The position numbers and the translations under genes were made by a program. Below, piece after piece: positions 37,739 through 47,520 of a stretch of DNA of 64,000 nt. This DNA comes from Enterococcus moraviensis ATCC BAA-383 (lineage in GTDB: Bacteria; Bacillota; Bacilli; Lactobacillales; Enterococcaceae): positions 186,001 through 250,000 of the forward strand of contig NZ_ASWB01000002.1 of the NCBI RefSeq assembly GCF_000407445.1. Reading direction: 5' to 3'. Positions within the stretch are counted from its first letter, which is position 1, and each line of letters opens with the position of its first letter. The notes below the pieces were generated by a model, which did no database searches, was not told where the DNA came from, and saw only the letters and a list, made by a program, of their open reading frames with translations.

Positions 37739-38383
37739 GTGCAAGGGATTTTTATAACGATCGAAGGACCAGATGGTGCAGGAAAGACAAGCGTATTAAA
37801 TGAGTTATATCCAAGATTAGATCTAGCAGCAGAAAGAAGTATCATTAAAACAAGAGAACCTGGCGGCATTCCTATTGCTGAGAAAATTCGTCAAATCATT
37901 TTAGATCCAAGAAATCAGGAGATGGATGAGCGAACAGAGGCTCTCCTTTATGCGGCAGCTAGACGTCAGCATTTGATGGAGAAGGTTTTGCCTGCATTAG
38001 AAGAAGGTAAAATCGTTTTATGTGATCGTTTTGTAGACAGTTCATTAGCCTACCAAGGTGCTGGCCGCCGTATTGGCGTTGAAGCGATTGCGACAATCAA
38101 TGAATTTGCGATCGAAGGAACAGTACCTGATTTTACAATTTACCTAGACGTAGACTCTGATACTGGATTGAACCGCATCAAAAATAATCGTCAAGAACAA
38201 ATCGATCGTTTAGATTCAGAAGGTCTTGAGTTCCATCAAAGAGTTCGTCATGAATATTTAAAATTAGTAGAAGAAAATCCAGAAAGAATCACGAAAATCG
38301 ATGCGAGAATGAGTTTGGAAAATGTTGTAGAAGCAACGTATCAAGCCATTGTAAATCGTTATCCAGAATATTTTAGAAACTAG
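37739..38383 (+). CDS. tmk: Thymidylate kinase
   Basis: A 214-residue P-loop kinase converting dTMP to dTDP. 'FITIEGPDGAGKTSVL' is Walker A, 'TREPGGIPIAEKIR' the DRX-type region, and 'CDRFVDSSLAYQGAGR' the LID-proximal motif. The start is GTG, preceded by AAGGGGA. First gene of the tmk-pstA-holB-ricT-yabA-rsmI group, the same order as in Bacillus (tmk-yaaQ-...-holB-yaaT-yabA-...-yabC). Confidence 0.96.
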   Translation: MQGIFITIEGPDGAGKTSVLNELYPRLDLAAERSIIKTREPGGIPIAEKIRQIILDPRNQEMDERTEALLYAAARRQHLMEKVLPALEEGKIVLCDRFVDSSLAYQGAGRRIGVEAIATINEFAIEGTVPDFTIYLDVDSDTGLNRIKNNRQEQIDRLDSEGLEFHQRVRHEYLKLVEENPERITKIDARMSLENVVEATYQAIVNRYPEYFRN

Positions 38384-38397
38384 GAAGGTGACCGAAT

Positions 38398-38727
38398 ATG
38401 AAAATTATTTTAGCGATTGTCCAAGATAAAGATAGTAACCGTTTAGCCAATGAATTTATTGATGCCAATATCCGTGCAACAAAACTTTCATCAACTGGTG
38501 GATTTTTAAAAGCTGGCAATAGCACATTTATCGTTGGTATTGATGATGAGCGTGTGGAAGAAGCGTTAGAATTAATCAAAAAAACGTGTCAATCTCGTAA
38601 ACAATATGTGTCAACTCCTGTAACACTAGATATTACGATGGATGGACAAGTGCCTTATCCTGTCGAGGTTGAGGTGGGCGGCGCAACTGTGTTTGTTCTT
38701 CCTGTAGAAGGATTCCACCAATATTAA
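38398..38727 (+). CDS. Cyclic-di-AMP receptor (PstA/DarA, YaaQ)
   Basis: A 109-residue PII-like protein of the YaaQ/DarA family: 'MKIILAIVQDKDSNRLANEF', 'TKLSSTGGFLKAGNSTFIVG' (the c-di-AMP contact region) and C-terminal 'GGATVFVLPVEGFHQ'. It binds c-di-AMP as a trimer; its downstream partner is not settled. AGGAAGGTGA precedes the ATG. It lies between tmk and holB with spacings of 14 and 1 bases, so it is cotranscribed. Confidence 0.94.
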   Translation: MKIILAIVQDKDSNRLANEFIDANIRATKLSSTGGFLKAGNSTFIVGIDDERVEEALELIKKTCQSRKQYVSTPVTLDITMDGQVPYPVEVEVGGATVFVLPVEGFHQY

Positions 38728-38728
38728 G

Positions 38729-39679
38729 ATGGATGAAGCGCGCGTTTTAAAAGAACAGCAACCGTTGCTTTACCAGCAACTTCAAAAAAGTTTTGAGCAT
38801 GGTCGTCTTGCCCATGCTTATCTTTTTGAAGGCGATACAGGAACTGGTAAAAAGGAATTTGGTTTATGGATGGCAAAACATGTTTTTTGTTCGAACCTGA
38901 TAGAGAATAATCCTTGTAATCAGTGCAACAATTGTTTACGGATCAATGACAATGAGCATCCAGATGTCTTGCGTGTCGTGCCAGATGGTCAGACAATAAA
39001 AGTTGACCAAATCAGAGGACTAAAAGCAGAATTCAGCAAAAGTGGTGTTGAAACTGCTCAAAAAGTTTTTCTGATTGAGCAAGCAGATAAAATGAGTATA
39101 GGTGCTGCAAATAGTTTATTAAAATTTTTAGAAGAACCTGAAGGAAAAGTTTTGGCTATTTTAGAAACGACATCGTTGGCAAAGATTTTACCAACCATTC
39201 AATCACGTTGCCAAGTTCTTCATTTTCAGCCTTTAGTTAAGGCGAAATTGGTCAATGCTTTGGTAGAATCAGGAATCAACAAAAATACTGCCAGCCTTTT
39301 AGCAGAACTGACAAATAGTTTTGACAAAGCAGTTGAAATCTCTCAAGATGAATGGTTTAATGAAGCTAGGGAAATTACTCAACAATGGTTCGATTATATG
39401 ATAAAAGATGATTTGCAGGCTTTTGTCTATGTTCAAAAAAAGATGGTAAAAGTCTTTAAAGAAAAGGATCAACAAGCGTTGAGTTTTGATTTATTACTTG
39501 CTTATTACCGTAAACAACTCACAGAAAGCGTTGCGAAAGAACAGCTCAAACGTGTGGTAGAACGACAAGCACAGCGAGTTGAATTGATTTTACAAGCACG
39601 TCAAAAGTGGGAAGCCAATGTCGGTTGGCAGAGTGTTTGCGAGCAATTAGTAATACGAATGATTCACCCTAAAACATAA
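38729..39679 (+). CDS. holB: DNA polymerase III subunit delta'
   Basis: A 316-residue clamp-loader subunit. 'RLAHAYLFEGDTGTGKKEFG' is a P-loop region, the Cys-rich 'CSNLIENNPCNQCNNC' a zinc module, and 'VFLIEQADKMSIGAANSLLK' followed by 'ILPTIQSRCQ' match delta'. It begins one base after pstA without a good ribosome site of its own and may depend on coupled translation. Works with DnaX, encoded 7 kb upstream. Confidence 0.93.
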   Translation: MDEARVLKEQQPLLYQQLQKSFEHGRLAHAYLFEGDTGTGKKEFGLWMAKHVFCSNLIENNPCNQCNNCLRINDNEHPDVLRVVPDGQTIKVDQIRGLKAEFSKSGVETAQKVFLIEQADKMSIGAANSLLKFLEEPEGKVLAILETTSLAKILPTIQSRCQVLHFQPLVKAKLVNALVESGINKNTASLLAELTNSFDKAVEISQDEWFNEAREITQQWFDYMIKDDLQAFVYVQKKMVKVFKEKDQQALSFDLLLAYYRKQLTESVAKEQLKRVVERQAQRVELILQARQKWEANVGWQSVCEQLVIRMIHPKT

Positions 39680-39693
39680 ATAGGAGGATGAAA

Positions 39694-40533
39694 ATGGTAG
39701 AAGTAGTAGGAGTTCGCTTCCGTGAAGCAGGTCATATCTATTATTTTGCTCCTGGAAAATCAGAGTATTTTTACAATGATAAAGTACTTGTGGAATCACA
39801 GCAATCTAAACAGCTTGCCACAGTTGCGATACCGAAAAAATCTATTGATCCAGAAGATTTACCTGAGGATTTAAAACCCATTTTAAATAAAGCATCAGAG
39901 ACTGATTTAGAGAAAGAACAAAAAAACGTAGATGATGCCCAAGCTGCATTAAGTGTGGCCAAAGAAAAAATCCGAGCACATGAGTTAGAAATGAAATTGA
40001 TTCGTGTTGAATATACATTTGATCGCAGCAAAATGGTCTTTTATTTTACTGCAGATGGTCGAATTGACTTTCGTGAACTTGTTAAAGATTTAGCGGCGAT
40101 TTTTCGTACAAGGATTGAATTACGCCAAATCGGAGTTCGAGATGAAGCAAAAATTTTAGGCGGAATCGGACCGTGTGGTAGACAATTATGTTGTTCGACA
40201 TTCTTAGGTGACTTTATGCCTGTTTCAATCAAAATGGCAAAAGATCAAGGGTTATCTTTAAATCCAGTAAAAATTTCTGGCTTATGTGGACGCTTGATGT
40301 GTTGCTTAAAATACGAAAATGATGAATACGAAGCAGCGAAAAAAGAACTACCTGATTATGGTAAAGACGTGATCACACCAGATGGTAAAGGCCGTGTGGT
40401 TGGCTTGAATTTATTGAGTCGCATCATCAAAGTCCGTTTAGTTGGACGCGAAACAGCCGTAGAATATGATTATGAAGAAATAAAAGAAGCAACAGAAAAA
40501 GCTCAAGCCGAAAAAGGTGATCACAATGGATAA
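39694..40533 (+). CDS. ricT: PSP1-domain regulatory protein RicT (YaaT)
   Basis: A 279-residue protein with the PSP1 core: '[15 protein letters not shown]' at the N-terminus and the conserved Cys set '[13 protein letters not shown]' and '[14 protein letters not shown]' (about 158-205), which hold Fe-S clusters in the Bacillus RicAFT complex. That complex directs RNase Y maturation of mRNAs. I chose ATG 39694, six bases after AGGAGG; ATG 39688 abuts the site. It overlaps yabA by eight bases. Confidence 0.93.
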   Translation: MVEVVGVRFREAGHIYYFAPGKSEYFYNDKVLVESQQSKQLATVAIPKKSIDPEDLPEDLKPILNKASETDLEKEQKNVDDAQAALSVAKEKIRAHELEMKLIRVEYTFDRSKMVFYFTADGRIDFRELVKDLAAIFRTRIELRQIGVRDEAKILGGIGPCGRQLCCSTFLGDFMPVSIKMAKDQGLSLNPVKISGLCGRLMCCLKYENDEYEAAKKELPDYGKDVITPDGKGRVVGLNLLSRIIKVRLVGRETAVEYDYEEIKEATEKAQAEKGDHNG

Positions 40534-40873
40534 ACGTTCTTTATACGATGGTCTGAGTTCATTAGAGACGGATCTACAAGGAACTTTGGGACAATTGTCA
40601 GAGATTAAAGAAGCTCTTCATGAGTTAGTGGAAAAAAACACCACTCTTGAAATCGAAAATCAACGCTTACGTGAACATTTACAAGAATTGACTAAATTAG
40701 CCAGTGATTCAAATGATCCAGCGAAGCAAGAGTTATCTAAATCTCGTATGAATTTAGAAAAACTTTATGAAGAAGGATTTCATGTCTGTAACATTTTGTA
40801 TGGCTCACGTCGTGAAAATGATGAAGAATGTGCATTTTGTTTAGATGTCATTTATGGTGAACGATACAAATAA
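40526..40873 (+). CDS. yabA: Replication initiation control protein YabA
   Basis: A 115-residue protein: an N-terminal coiled coil with leucine heptads (about 5-60) for tetramer formation and a C-terminal zinc domain ('HVCNILYGS' and '[11 protein letters not shown]'). YabA bridges DnaA and DnaN and limits re-initiation. I chose ATG 40526, following AAAGGTGA; it overlaps ricT by eight bases, indicating coupling. Confidence 0.94.
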   Translation: MDKRSLYDGLSSLETDLQGTLGQLSEIKEALHELVEKNTTLEIENQRLREHLQELTKLASDSNDPAKQELSKSRMNLEKLYEEGFHVCNILYGSRRENDEECAFCLDVIYGERYK

Positions 40874-40893
40874 TACTATGTAATTCAAATTTA

Positions 40894-40925
40894 GAGGCTG
40901 TGACATAATTTGTCTCAGCCTTTTT
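40894..40925 (+). terminator. Terminator between yabA and rsmI
   Basis: GAGGCTGTGAC pairs with GTCTCAGCCT around a short loop, followed by five Ts; rsmI may be partly separated from the operon. Confidence 0.7.
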
Positions 40926-40962
40926 ACATTAACCTAAACCTATGTGTTGAAAAGGAGCAGTT

Positions 40963-41829
40963 ATGCAAAAACAAAAAAGTTTCGATTCATCCAATATTGG
41001 ACAACTCTACTTGGTTCCAACACCAATCGGAAACTTGGAAGATATGAGCTTTCGCTGTATTAATAGTTTAAAGGAAGCAACGATCATCGCGAGTGAGGAT
41101 ACCCGGAATACTCAAAAATTACTGAATCATTTTGAAATCACGACGCCGCAAATTAGCTTTCATGAGCATAATTATAAAGAGCGTATTCCGCAATTTATTG
41201 CTCGTTTAGAAGCGGGTGAAATGATTGCACAAGTTAGTGATGCTGGGATGCCGTCAATCAGTGATCCTGGTCATGAGTTAGTTGAAGCGTGTATTGAAGC
41301 GGGGATTAAGGTTGTTGCCCTACCAGGCCCAACAGCTGGAATCACTGCACTGATCGCATCAGGATTAGTTCCACAACCATTCACTTTTTATGGGTTTTTA
41401 CCTCGAAAGAAAAAAGAACAAGTTGAGACGTTGGAACAGCTGAAAACCGCAATTCCAACTCAGATTTTTTATGAGTCGCCACATCGAATTGCAACAACAG
41501 TAAAGCATTTTTCGGAAGTCTTCGGGGAAGAACGAAAAGCTGTGGTTTGTCGGGAATTAACGAAGTTACATGAAGAGTATTTACGAGGAACATTGGCTGA
41601 GCTTCGAGATTATTTAGCTGAACACACGTTAAAAGGTGAGTGCTGTCTTTTAGTTGAAGGGGCTGATGAATCGGAGTTAAAAGATAATACAGAGTTGGAA
41701 CTTTCGATTAAGGAGCATATCGATGTGTTGATGAATACAGGAAGTTCCTCTAAAGAAGCCATCAAAGAAGTAGCAAAACTACGTGGATTGAAGAAACAGG
41801 ATGTATACAAAGAGTATCATGTAGATTAA
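40963..41829 (+). CDS. rsmI: 16S rRNA (cytidine(1402)-2'-O)-methyltransferase
   Basis: A 288-residue SAM methyltransferase of the tetrapyrrole-methylase fold. 'LYLVPTPIGNLEDMSFR', 'IASEDTRNTQKLLNHF', 'AQVSDAGMPSISDPG' and 'VVALPGPTAGITAL' are the standard motifs. It 2'-O-methylates C1402 of 16S rRNA. AAAGGAG precedes the ATG. Last of the tmk group and followed by a multi-stem terminator. Confidence 0.96.
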   Translation: MQKQKSFDSSNIGQLYLVPTPIGNLEDMSFRCINSLKEATIIASEDTRNTQKLLNHFEITTPQISFHEHNYKERIPQFIARLEAGEMIAQVSDAGMPSISDPGHELVEACIEAGIKVVALPGPTAGITALIASGLVPQPFTFYGFLPRKKKEQVETLEQLKTAIPTQIFYESPHRIATTVKHFSEVFGEERKAVVCRELTKLHEEYLRGTLAELRDYLAEHTLKGECCLLVEGADESELKDNTELELSIKEHIDVLMNTGSSSKEAIKEVAKLRGLKKQDVYKEYHVD

Positions 41830-41830
41830 A

Positions 41831-41917
41831 GTGAGAATGAGGCCGAGATAAAAGCGTTTAGCTCCTTATTTACGAAGGAGCTGCTTTTTCCTCGCCGTTT
41901 ATTCTCGCTTTTTTTGT
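41831..41917 (+). terminator. Multi-stem terminator after rsmI
   Basis: An outer GTGAGAAT/ATTCTCGC stem, an inner AAAAGC/GCTTTTT stem and a tip AGCTCCTT/AAGGAGCT hairpin, followed by a run of Ts. Confidence 0.75.
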
Positions 41918-41977
41918 GTGAAATTGGTAGTGCAAATAAAGCCAATAATTCAGTCGAAACCGCTTCATTGGTATAGA

Positions 41978-41994
41978 TGTTATTTTTTATAACG
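41978..41994 (+). promoter_or_regulatory. GlnR box upstream of amtB
   Basis: TGTTATTTTTTATAACG fits the GlnR/TnrA consensus TGTNAN7TNACA with only the last base different. It lies 130 bases before amtB, consistent with nitrogen control. Confidence 0.6.
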
Positions 41995-42125
41995 CGAATT
42001 GTCAGAAAAATCAAATTATTTTTCGCGATTGAGAGATTTTTACTAGGAGAATTAAAAAAACGATGCTAAAATAACCGACAAAGCTAAAGTGAAGGTTGGC
42101 TTAACTTGGGAATTGGAGGGATTTT

Positions 42126-43343
42126 ATGGAAACAGGAAATATCGCATTTATTCTGATTTGTTCTGCAATGGTTTTTTTAATGACTCCGGCACTGGCATTT
42201 TTTTACGGTGGATTGGAACGAAGGAAAAATATTCTCAACACAATGATGATGGTGATTTGTGTAATGGGGCTTGCATCAGTTCTTTGGGTCATTATTGGTT
42301 ATTCAATGTCGTTTAGCGGTGAAAATTTATTCGTTGGAAACTTTGATAAGCTGTTTTTTGAACATGTCTCAATGACAGACGGAGAGAAAATTCCAGAAGG
42401 ACTATTTGCAGGTTTTCAAATGATGTTCGCCTTGATTACAACGGCGATCATTACAGGTGCTGTTGTTGGACGAATGCGTTTTTCAGCAATCTTTTTATTT
42501 ATTGGTATCTGGTCGATCGTTGTTTATTATCCAATGGCTCACATGGTTTGGGGTGGGGGCTTTTTAGATAAAATAGGATCGATCGATTTTGCTGGTGGAA
42601 ATGTTGTCCATATTAGCTCAGGGATTTCGGGTCTGGTATTGGCAGTTGTTTTAGGTCAACGTCGAGAATATCGCCAAACGGAGTATCGTCCACATAATAT
42701 TCCTTTTGTCGTTTTGGGTGCTGGCTTACTTTGGTTCGGATGGTTCGGATTTAACGCAGGTTCAGCATTGGCAGCAGATGGTTTGGCAATCCATGCTATG
42801 CTGACGACTAATACAGCAGCGGCCAGCGGGATGCTTTCTTGGATGTTAATTGAAAAATTAGCAATCGGTAAGCCGACGGTTGTAGGTGCTTGTACAGGAG
42901 CTGTGGTTGGTTTAGTAGCCATTACTCCGGGAGCAGGATTCGTTTCTCTTTGGAGTTCATTTGTTCTGGGCGCTTTAGTTAGCCCATTTTGTTATTACTT
43001 TATTTCGTTTGTTAAACATAAATTTGGCTATGATGATGCATTAGATGCGTTTGGTTGTCATGGTGTTGGCGGGATTTTTGGTGGAATCATGACTGGGGTT
43101 TTTGCCGATCCAGCGGTAGGGGGAAAAACTGGTTTACTTTATGGTGGTACGGAATTGTTTATAGCGCAAGTTGAGAGTATTGCTTTTACGATTCTATTTG
43201 CTGGTATGGCTAGTTTTCTTATTATTAAAGGGATTCAATTGTTTATGCCGATTCGTGTTTCGGCAAAAGAAGAAGCGTTGGGATTAGATCGCATCGAGCA
43301 TGATGAAACAGCCTATCCAACATTTATGGGATTAGATTCTTAG
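42126..43343 (+). CDS. amtB: Ammonium transporter
   Basis: A 405-residue Amt protein with about eleven membrane helices. 'ALAFFYGGLERRKNILNTMM' (N-terminal), 'YYPMAHMVWGGGFLD' (first pore His region), 'WFGWFGFNAGSAL' and 'DAFGCHGVGGIFGGIMTGVF' (second pore His) are family signatures. It conducts ammonium and is blocked by the PII protein encoded next. TTGGAGGG precedes the ATG. The glnK gene follows after 11 bases. Confidence 0.97.
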   Translation: METGNIAFILICSAMVFLMTPALAFFYGGLERRKNILNTMMMVICVMGLASVLWVIIGYSMSFSGENLFVGNFDKLFFEHVSMTDGEKIPEGLFAGFQMMFALITTAIITGAVVGRMRFSAIFLFIGIWSIVVYYPMAHMVWGGGFLDKIGSIDFAGGNVVHISSGISGLVLAVVLGQRREYRQTEYRPHNIPFVVLGAGLLWFGWFGFNAGSALAADGLAIHAMLTTNTAAASGMLSWMLIEKLAIGKPTVVGACTGAVVGLVAITPGAGFVSLWSSFVLGALVSPFCYYFISFVKHKFGYDDALDAFGCHGVGGIFGGIMTGVFADPAVGGKTGLLYGGTELFIAQVESIAFTILFAGMASFLIIKGIQLFMPIRVSAKEEALGLDRIEHDETAYPTFMGLDS

Positions 43344-43354
43344 GAGGAAGATAA

Positions 43355-43696
43355 ATGAAAAAAGTAGAAGCAATTATTCAGCAAGAAAAATTAGAAGAGC
43401 TGAAAGTAGAAATGGCTGATAGTTTTGAAATGCTAGGAATGACCGTAAGCCAAGTGCTGGGATTTGGAAATCAAAAGGGTCTAAAAGAATATGTACGTGG
43501 ACAGGAAGTGATCACTACATTATTACCAAAAGTCAAAGTCAGCTGTGTTGTATTAGATGAAAAAGTAGAAGAAATTATCTCTTTGATTCTCGCTATTTGC
43601 CAGACAGGCGAAGTAGGTGATGGTAAAATTTTTGTTTATGATATAGAAGAAGCAATTCGAATTAGAACAGGTGAAAGAGGAGCAAATGCAATTTAA
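43355..43696 (+). CDS. P-II family nitrogen regulatory protein
   Basis: A 113-residue PII protein paired with amtB, as GlnK usually is. The C-terminal signatures 'TGEVGDGKIFVYDIEEAI' and 'RIRTGERG' are intact. In the T-loop ('NQKGLKEYVRGQEVITTLLP', about 39-58) the residue aligned with uridylylated Tyr51 is Val52, so that modification is not possible. It may respond only to ATP, ADP and 2-oxoglutarate. AGGAGGAAG precedes the ATG; a strong terminator follows. Confidence 0.93.
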   Translation: MKKVEAIIQQEKLEELKVEMADSFEMLGMTVSQVLGFGNQKGLKEYVRGQEVITTLLPKVKVSCVVLDEKVEEIISLILAICQTGEVGDGKIFVYDIEEAIRIRTGERGANAI

Positions 43697-43698
43697 AA

Positions 43699-43752
43699 AG
43701 AGAAAAAGAAGAAATCCAGCAGATTTTTAACCGCGGGATTTCTTCTTTTTCT
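43699..43752 (+). terminator. Terminator after the PII gene
   Basis: AGAAAAAGAAGAAATCC pairs exactly with GGATTTCTTCTTTTTCT. Confidence 0.9.
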
Positions 43753-43859
43753 ATAAATTAAGTTTACTCAATAGAAACTACAAAAAACAAATTTAGTTGT
43801 GAAAGAACAAGCGTTCGTGTATAATGTAAGTAAAATAAGGTGTCTTTAAAGGAGAAAAA

Positions 43860-44837
43860 ATGATCGTTGAGGATATTTTGTATGGCTCATTTGAAGTAGA
43901 AGAAGTTCTAGCAGTATTGATTTCATCACAAGAAGTCCAACGTTTAAAAGATGTTCATATGGCTGGACCAGCATTTTTGATCAATCCATCTTGGAATGAA
44001 ACGAGATATGAACATTCTATTGGTGTTATGTTGCTAGTCAAGAAACTAGGAGGGACAGTAGAGGAACAAATTGCAGGTTTACTACATGATGTGTCACACA
44101 CGGCATTTTCACATGTGATCGATTTGGTCCTATCGAATAAAGCGGATGACTATCATGAGCAAATCAAAAAAGAGTTTATCGAACAATCAACAATTCCTGA
44201 GTTATTAGAGCAATATGGTTTTGATTATCAGCAAATTTTATTTGATGACGAACAATGGAGATTATTGGAGCAAAAAGCGCCATTATTATGTTGTGATCGG
44301 ATTGATTATACATTGCGAGAAGTTCATCGCTACTTTTCCGTTCCATTACAAGAGATTCATGATTTTTTGAAAGCCATCAAAATCATGAACGATCAAATTG
44401 TGTTAGAATCAGTTGCTTGGGCGGTTTGGTTTGTAGATCAGTATCAAAAAGTAGTGCTTGATTTTTTTTATGATCCTCGAAATATCTGTAGCTATGAATG
44501 GATGGCAAAAGCAATCCAACTTGGACTGTCAAATGGGGAAATCACTATGACGGATTTGTTATTGACAGATGCACCATTTCTTCAAAAGCTGCGTTCAACT
44601 CGTTCAACTGAAATCAATTTTTTGTTGGCTAAAATACAGAATCCACCCAAATATAGTGTCTGTTCCAGTGAGGATGAGTATGATATAGAGCAAAAGAAAA
44701 AAATAAGATTTGTAGATCCACTAGTACGCTTATCTGACGAGATCGTTTCTGTTTCAGCCATTTCAAAATCCGCTCAACTGAAGATTGACAGAGTGCTTGA
44801 GGAGAGCCAAAAAGGAATTTATATCAAGTATGATTGA
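43860..44837 (+). CDS. HD domain phosphohydrolase
   Basis: A 325-residue HD-superfamily enzyme. 'RYEHSIGVMLLVKKLGG' and 'IAGLLHDVSHTAFSHVID' (about 75-92) supply the metal-binding His and Asp residues of HD hydrolases; 'CCDRIDYTLREVHR' is typical of the dGTPase-like YdhJ group. The nucleotide substrate is unknown. AAAGGAG precedes the ATG. dinB follows after 44 bases. Confidence 0.85.
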   Translation: MIVEDILYGSFEVEEVLAVLISSQEVQRLKDVHMAGPAFLINPSWNETRYEHSIGVMLLVKKLGGTVEEQIAGLLHDVSHTAFSHVIDLVLSNKADDYHEQIKKEFIEQSTIPELLEQYGFDYQQILFDDEQWRLLEQKAPLLCCDRIDYTLREVHRYFSVPLQEIHDFLKAIKIMNDQIVLESVAWAVWFVDQYQKVVLDFFYDPRNICSYEWMAKAIQLGLSNGEITMTDLLLTDAPFLQKLRSTRSTEINFLLAKIQNPPKYSVCSSEDEYDIEQKKKIRFVDPLVRLSDEIVSVSAISKSAQLKIDRVLEESQKGIYIKYD

Positions 44838-44881
44838 AGAATGAGCTATAGACGATATCTAGTTGGAAGGAGGGGGTGAGT

Positions 44882-46018
44882 ATGATCAGTGAGTTGCGTT
44901 TTCCCTTAAAGAAAGATACTTCCCGAAAAATTATTCATATTGATATGGATGCTTTCTTTGCTTCGGTCGAAGAACGAGACCATCCTGAGCTGGTGGGACA
45001 TCCATTAGTAATTGCCCGCCATCCTAGTGATACTGGAGGGAAAGGTGTAGTCACCACTGCAAACTATGAAGCGCGTAAATTTGGTATCCATTCTGCAATG
45101 AGTGCTCAAAAAGCGTATGAATTATGTCCCGATGCCATTTTCAAGCCAGGGAATTACGAAAAATATTCGGAAATTTCTCAACAGATCAGGGAAATATTTC
45201 GTCGTTACACTGACATCATTGAACCTGTTTCGATCGATGAAGCTTATTTGGATGTAACCACAAATAAAATCAATAGTAAATCGGCAATCAAGATTGCCAA
45301 ATTGATTCAATATGATGTTTGGAATGAATTGCATTTAACTTGTTCTGCAGGTGTAAGTTATAATAAATTTTTAGCTAAATTGGCTTCTGACTTTGAAAAA
45401 CCTAAAGGTATGACAGTAGTAATGCCAGCAGAAGCTGAAGATTTTTTGAAGGCTTTGCCAATTGAAAAATTTCATGGAGTAGGCAAAAAGACTGTGCCTA
45501 AAATGCATGACTTAGGTATCTTTACTGGGGCAGACTTGTATAACAAGGACGAAATGGAATTGATTCGTAATTTTGGTAAAATGGGGTACTCACTTTATCG
45601 AAAGGTTCGTGGAATCCACGATTCTCCTGTAAATATTACAAGAGACCGTAAATCAGTAGGGAAAGAGCATACATATGGTACGCCATTAACGACTCAAGCA
45701 CAAGTAACAGCCCAGTTAAGGCAGTTAGCTGAGCGTGTAGAAGACTCGTTAGAACGAGTTCAAAAGCATGGAAAAACGGTCGTGTTAAAAGTTCGTTATG
45801 CAGATTATACAACAGTTACAAAACGTCAAACACTTCCAGAATATATTTCAAAAAAAGAAGAATTATATTATCAAGCAAATTTGATTTGGGAAGAAATACT
45901 TGGTCTTGAACAAGGCATTCGATTATTAGGAATCACTTTGACGAATCTTGATCCAATGGCCTATGAGAACATGGTTTTACCTTTGTGGGAAAAACAGCCA
46001 ATACAAGAAAAAGAATAA
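44882..46018 (+). CDS. dinB: DNA polymerase IV
   Basis: A 378-residue Y-family translesion polymerase. 'IIHIDMDAFFASVEERDHPE' holds the first catalytic Asp, 'EPVSIDEAYLDVT' the second acidic pair, and the little-finger domain ends about residue 355. No beta-clamp motif beyond 'QGIRLLGITL' is obvious. I chose ATG 44882, following GGAGGGGG; GTG 44876 overlaps the ribosome site. Confidence 0.96.
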   Translation: MISELRFPLKKDTSRKIIHIDMDAFFASVEERDHPELVGHPLVIARHPSDTGGKGVVTTANYEARKFGIHSAMSAQKAYELCPDAIFKPGNYEKYSEISQQIREIFRRYTDIIEPVSIDEAYLDVTTNKINSKSAIKIAKLIQYDVWNELHLTCSAGVSYNKFLAKLASDFEKPKGMTVVMPAEAEDFLKALPIEKFHGVGKKTVPKMHDLGIFTGADLYNKDEMELIRNFGKMGYSLYRKVRGIHDSPVNITRDRKSVGKEHTYGTPLTTQAQVTAQLRQLAERVEDSLERVQKHGKTVVLKVRYADYTTVTKRQTLPEYISKKEELYYQANLIWEEILGLEQGIRLLGITLTNLDPMAYENMVLPLWEKQPIQEKE

Positions 46019-46099
46019 ACAACATTTTAAATTTTAGTGATAATTTAGTATCTATGCTACTATCTATGTATTATTCATAATCACGAAAGGAAAGTGACA

Positions 46100-47518
46100 A
46101 TGAGCAAAACAATCATGTGGTTTCGCAAAGATCTTCGCTTAGATGATAATACAGCTTTTGATAAGATGCTGGAAGATAGTCAAGATACGGATGAACTTAT
46201 CTGCCTTTTTCAATTAAATCCAGTGCAATTTTTAGAAGATAGTTATAATCATAATGCTTTTTTTTACAGTCTAGCTACATTTTGTGAACATGGAAAAGCG
46301 AACGGTGTTCCGATTCATTTTTTGTATGGAGAGGTCGAAGAAAACTTCACTGAACTGAAAAAGGTTTATGAGGACTGGGATGCTATCTATTTTAATGCGG
46401 ATGAACGTGGCTTTGGTAGAGAACGAGATCAAAAAATGATGGCGTTTTTTGTGAATAACAAGATTCAAGTCCACGCTTATCAAGATAGTCATATACATGG
46501 TGTACAAGACATTAAAAAGCCCACAGGAGAAAGTTATAAGGTCTTTACTCCTTACTTTAAAAAATGGGTGACAATGCCTAAAAGAGCCTATAAAAAATCG
46601 ATTAAACACAATCGGACTTTAAGAAAATATGAGCACCCACTGTTTAGCGAAGGAGAACGTCACTTTAAACAACTAATTAAAAAAATTGATTTACCTTTTG
46701 ATTATGAATGTGGAGAAGTGGTAGCTGAAAATCACTTAAAGGATTTTATAGAAAATCATTTACATGATTATCAAAAAGGGCGAGATTATCCTTTTTTTGA
46801 TCAAACTAGTAAACTTTCAAGTTTTTTAAGAAACGGGGAATTATCGATTCGTAAAGTTTGGCATGCGCTTAATGCAGAACCTGATTCTAATGGCCGTCAA
46901 ACGTTTATTTCTGAATTATGTTGGCGGGATTTTTATAATATGATTTATTTTGAAAATCCTAAACAAAAAACACAAGAAATCAAAGAGCAGTATCGTCAGT
47001 TGCATTGGAACTATAATCAAAATATGTTTGAATTATGGAAGAACGGCGAGACAGGTTTCCCTATTGTAGATGCTGGAATGAGACAGCTTAATCAAACCGG
47101 GTGGATGCATAATCGCTTGAGAATGATTGTGGCTTCATTTCTGACGAAAGACTTAATGATTGATTGGCGTTTGGGTGAAGAATACTTTCAGCAAAAACTA
47201 ATTGATTATGATTCAGCAAGTAATATTGGCGGCTGGCAATGGGCAGCCTCTACAGGCACAGATGCTGTTCCATATTTCAGAATCTTTAATCCTACGACAC
47301 AGGGAGAAAGATTTGATCACAACGGTGATTTCATTCGACGGTTCATTCCAGAATTGAAGGATGTGCCAAATGAATACATTCATGAGCCAAGTAAAATGCC
47401 AGCAAAACTTCAAAAATCTATTGGCATTGAGATTGGAAAGGATTATCCTAATCAAATTGTTGATCACAAGAAAGTCCGCTCTGAGATACTTGAATTTTTT
47501 AAAGTAACGATTACTTAA
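46100..47518 (+). CDS. phr: Deoxyribodipyrimidine photolyase
   Basis: A 472-residue class I photolyase repairing cyclobutane dimers with blue light. The N-terminal antenna domain starts 'IMWFRKDLRLDDNTAF'; the FAD domain has 'ELCWRDFYNMIYF', 'TGFPIVDAGMRQLNQTGWMH' and 'DYDSASNIGGWQWAASTGTD' (about 373-392). I chose ATG 46100 with GAAAGGAAAG before it. Monocistronic, with a hairpin terminator shared with nrdG. Confidence 0.95.
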   Translation: MSKTIMWFRKDLRLDDNTAFDKMLEDSQDTDELICLFQLNPVQFLEDSYNHNAFFYSLATFCEHGKANGVPIHFLYGEVEENFTELKKVYEDWDAIYFNADERGFGRERDQKMMAFFVNNKIQVHAYQDSHIHGVQDIKKPTGESYKVFTPYFKKWVTMPKRAYKKSIKHNRTLRKYEHPLFSEGERHFKQLIKKIDLPFDYECGEVVAENHLKDFIENHLHDYQKGRDYPFFDQTSKLSSFLRNGELSIRKVWHALNAEPDSNGRQTFISELCWRDFYNMIYFENPKQKTQEIKEQYRQLHWNYNQNMFELWKNGETGFPIVDAGMRQLNQTGWMHNRLRMIVASFLTKDLMIDWRLGEEYFQQKLIDYDSASNIGGWQWAASTGTDAVPYFRIFNPTTQGERFDHNGDFIRRFIPELKDVPNEYIHEPSKMPAKLQKSIGIEIGKDYPNQIVDHKKVRSEILEFFKVTIT

Positions 47519-47520
47519 TA

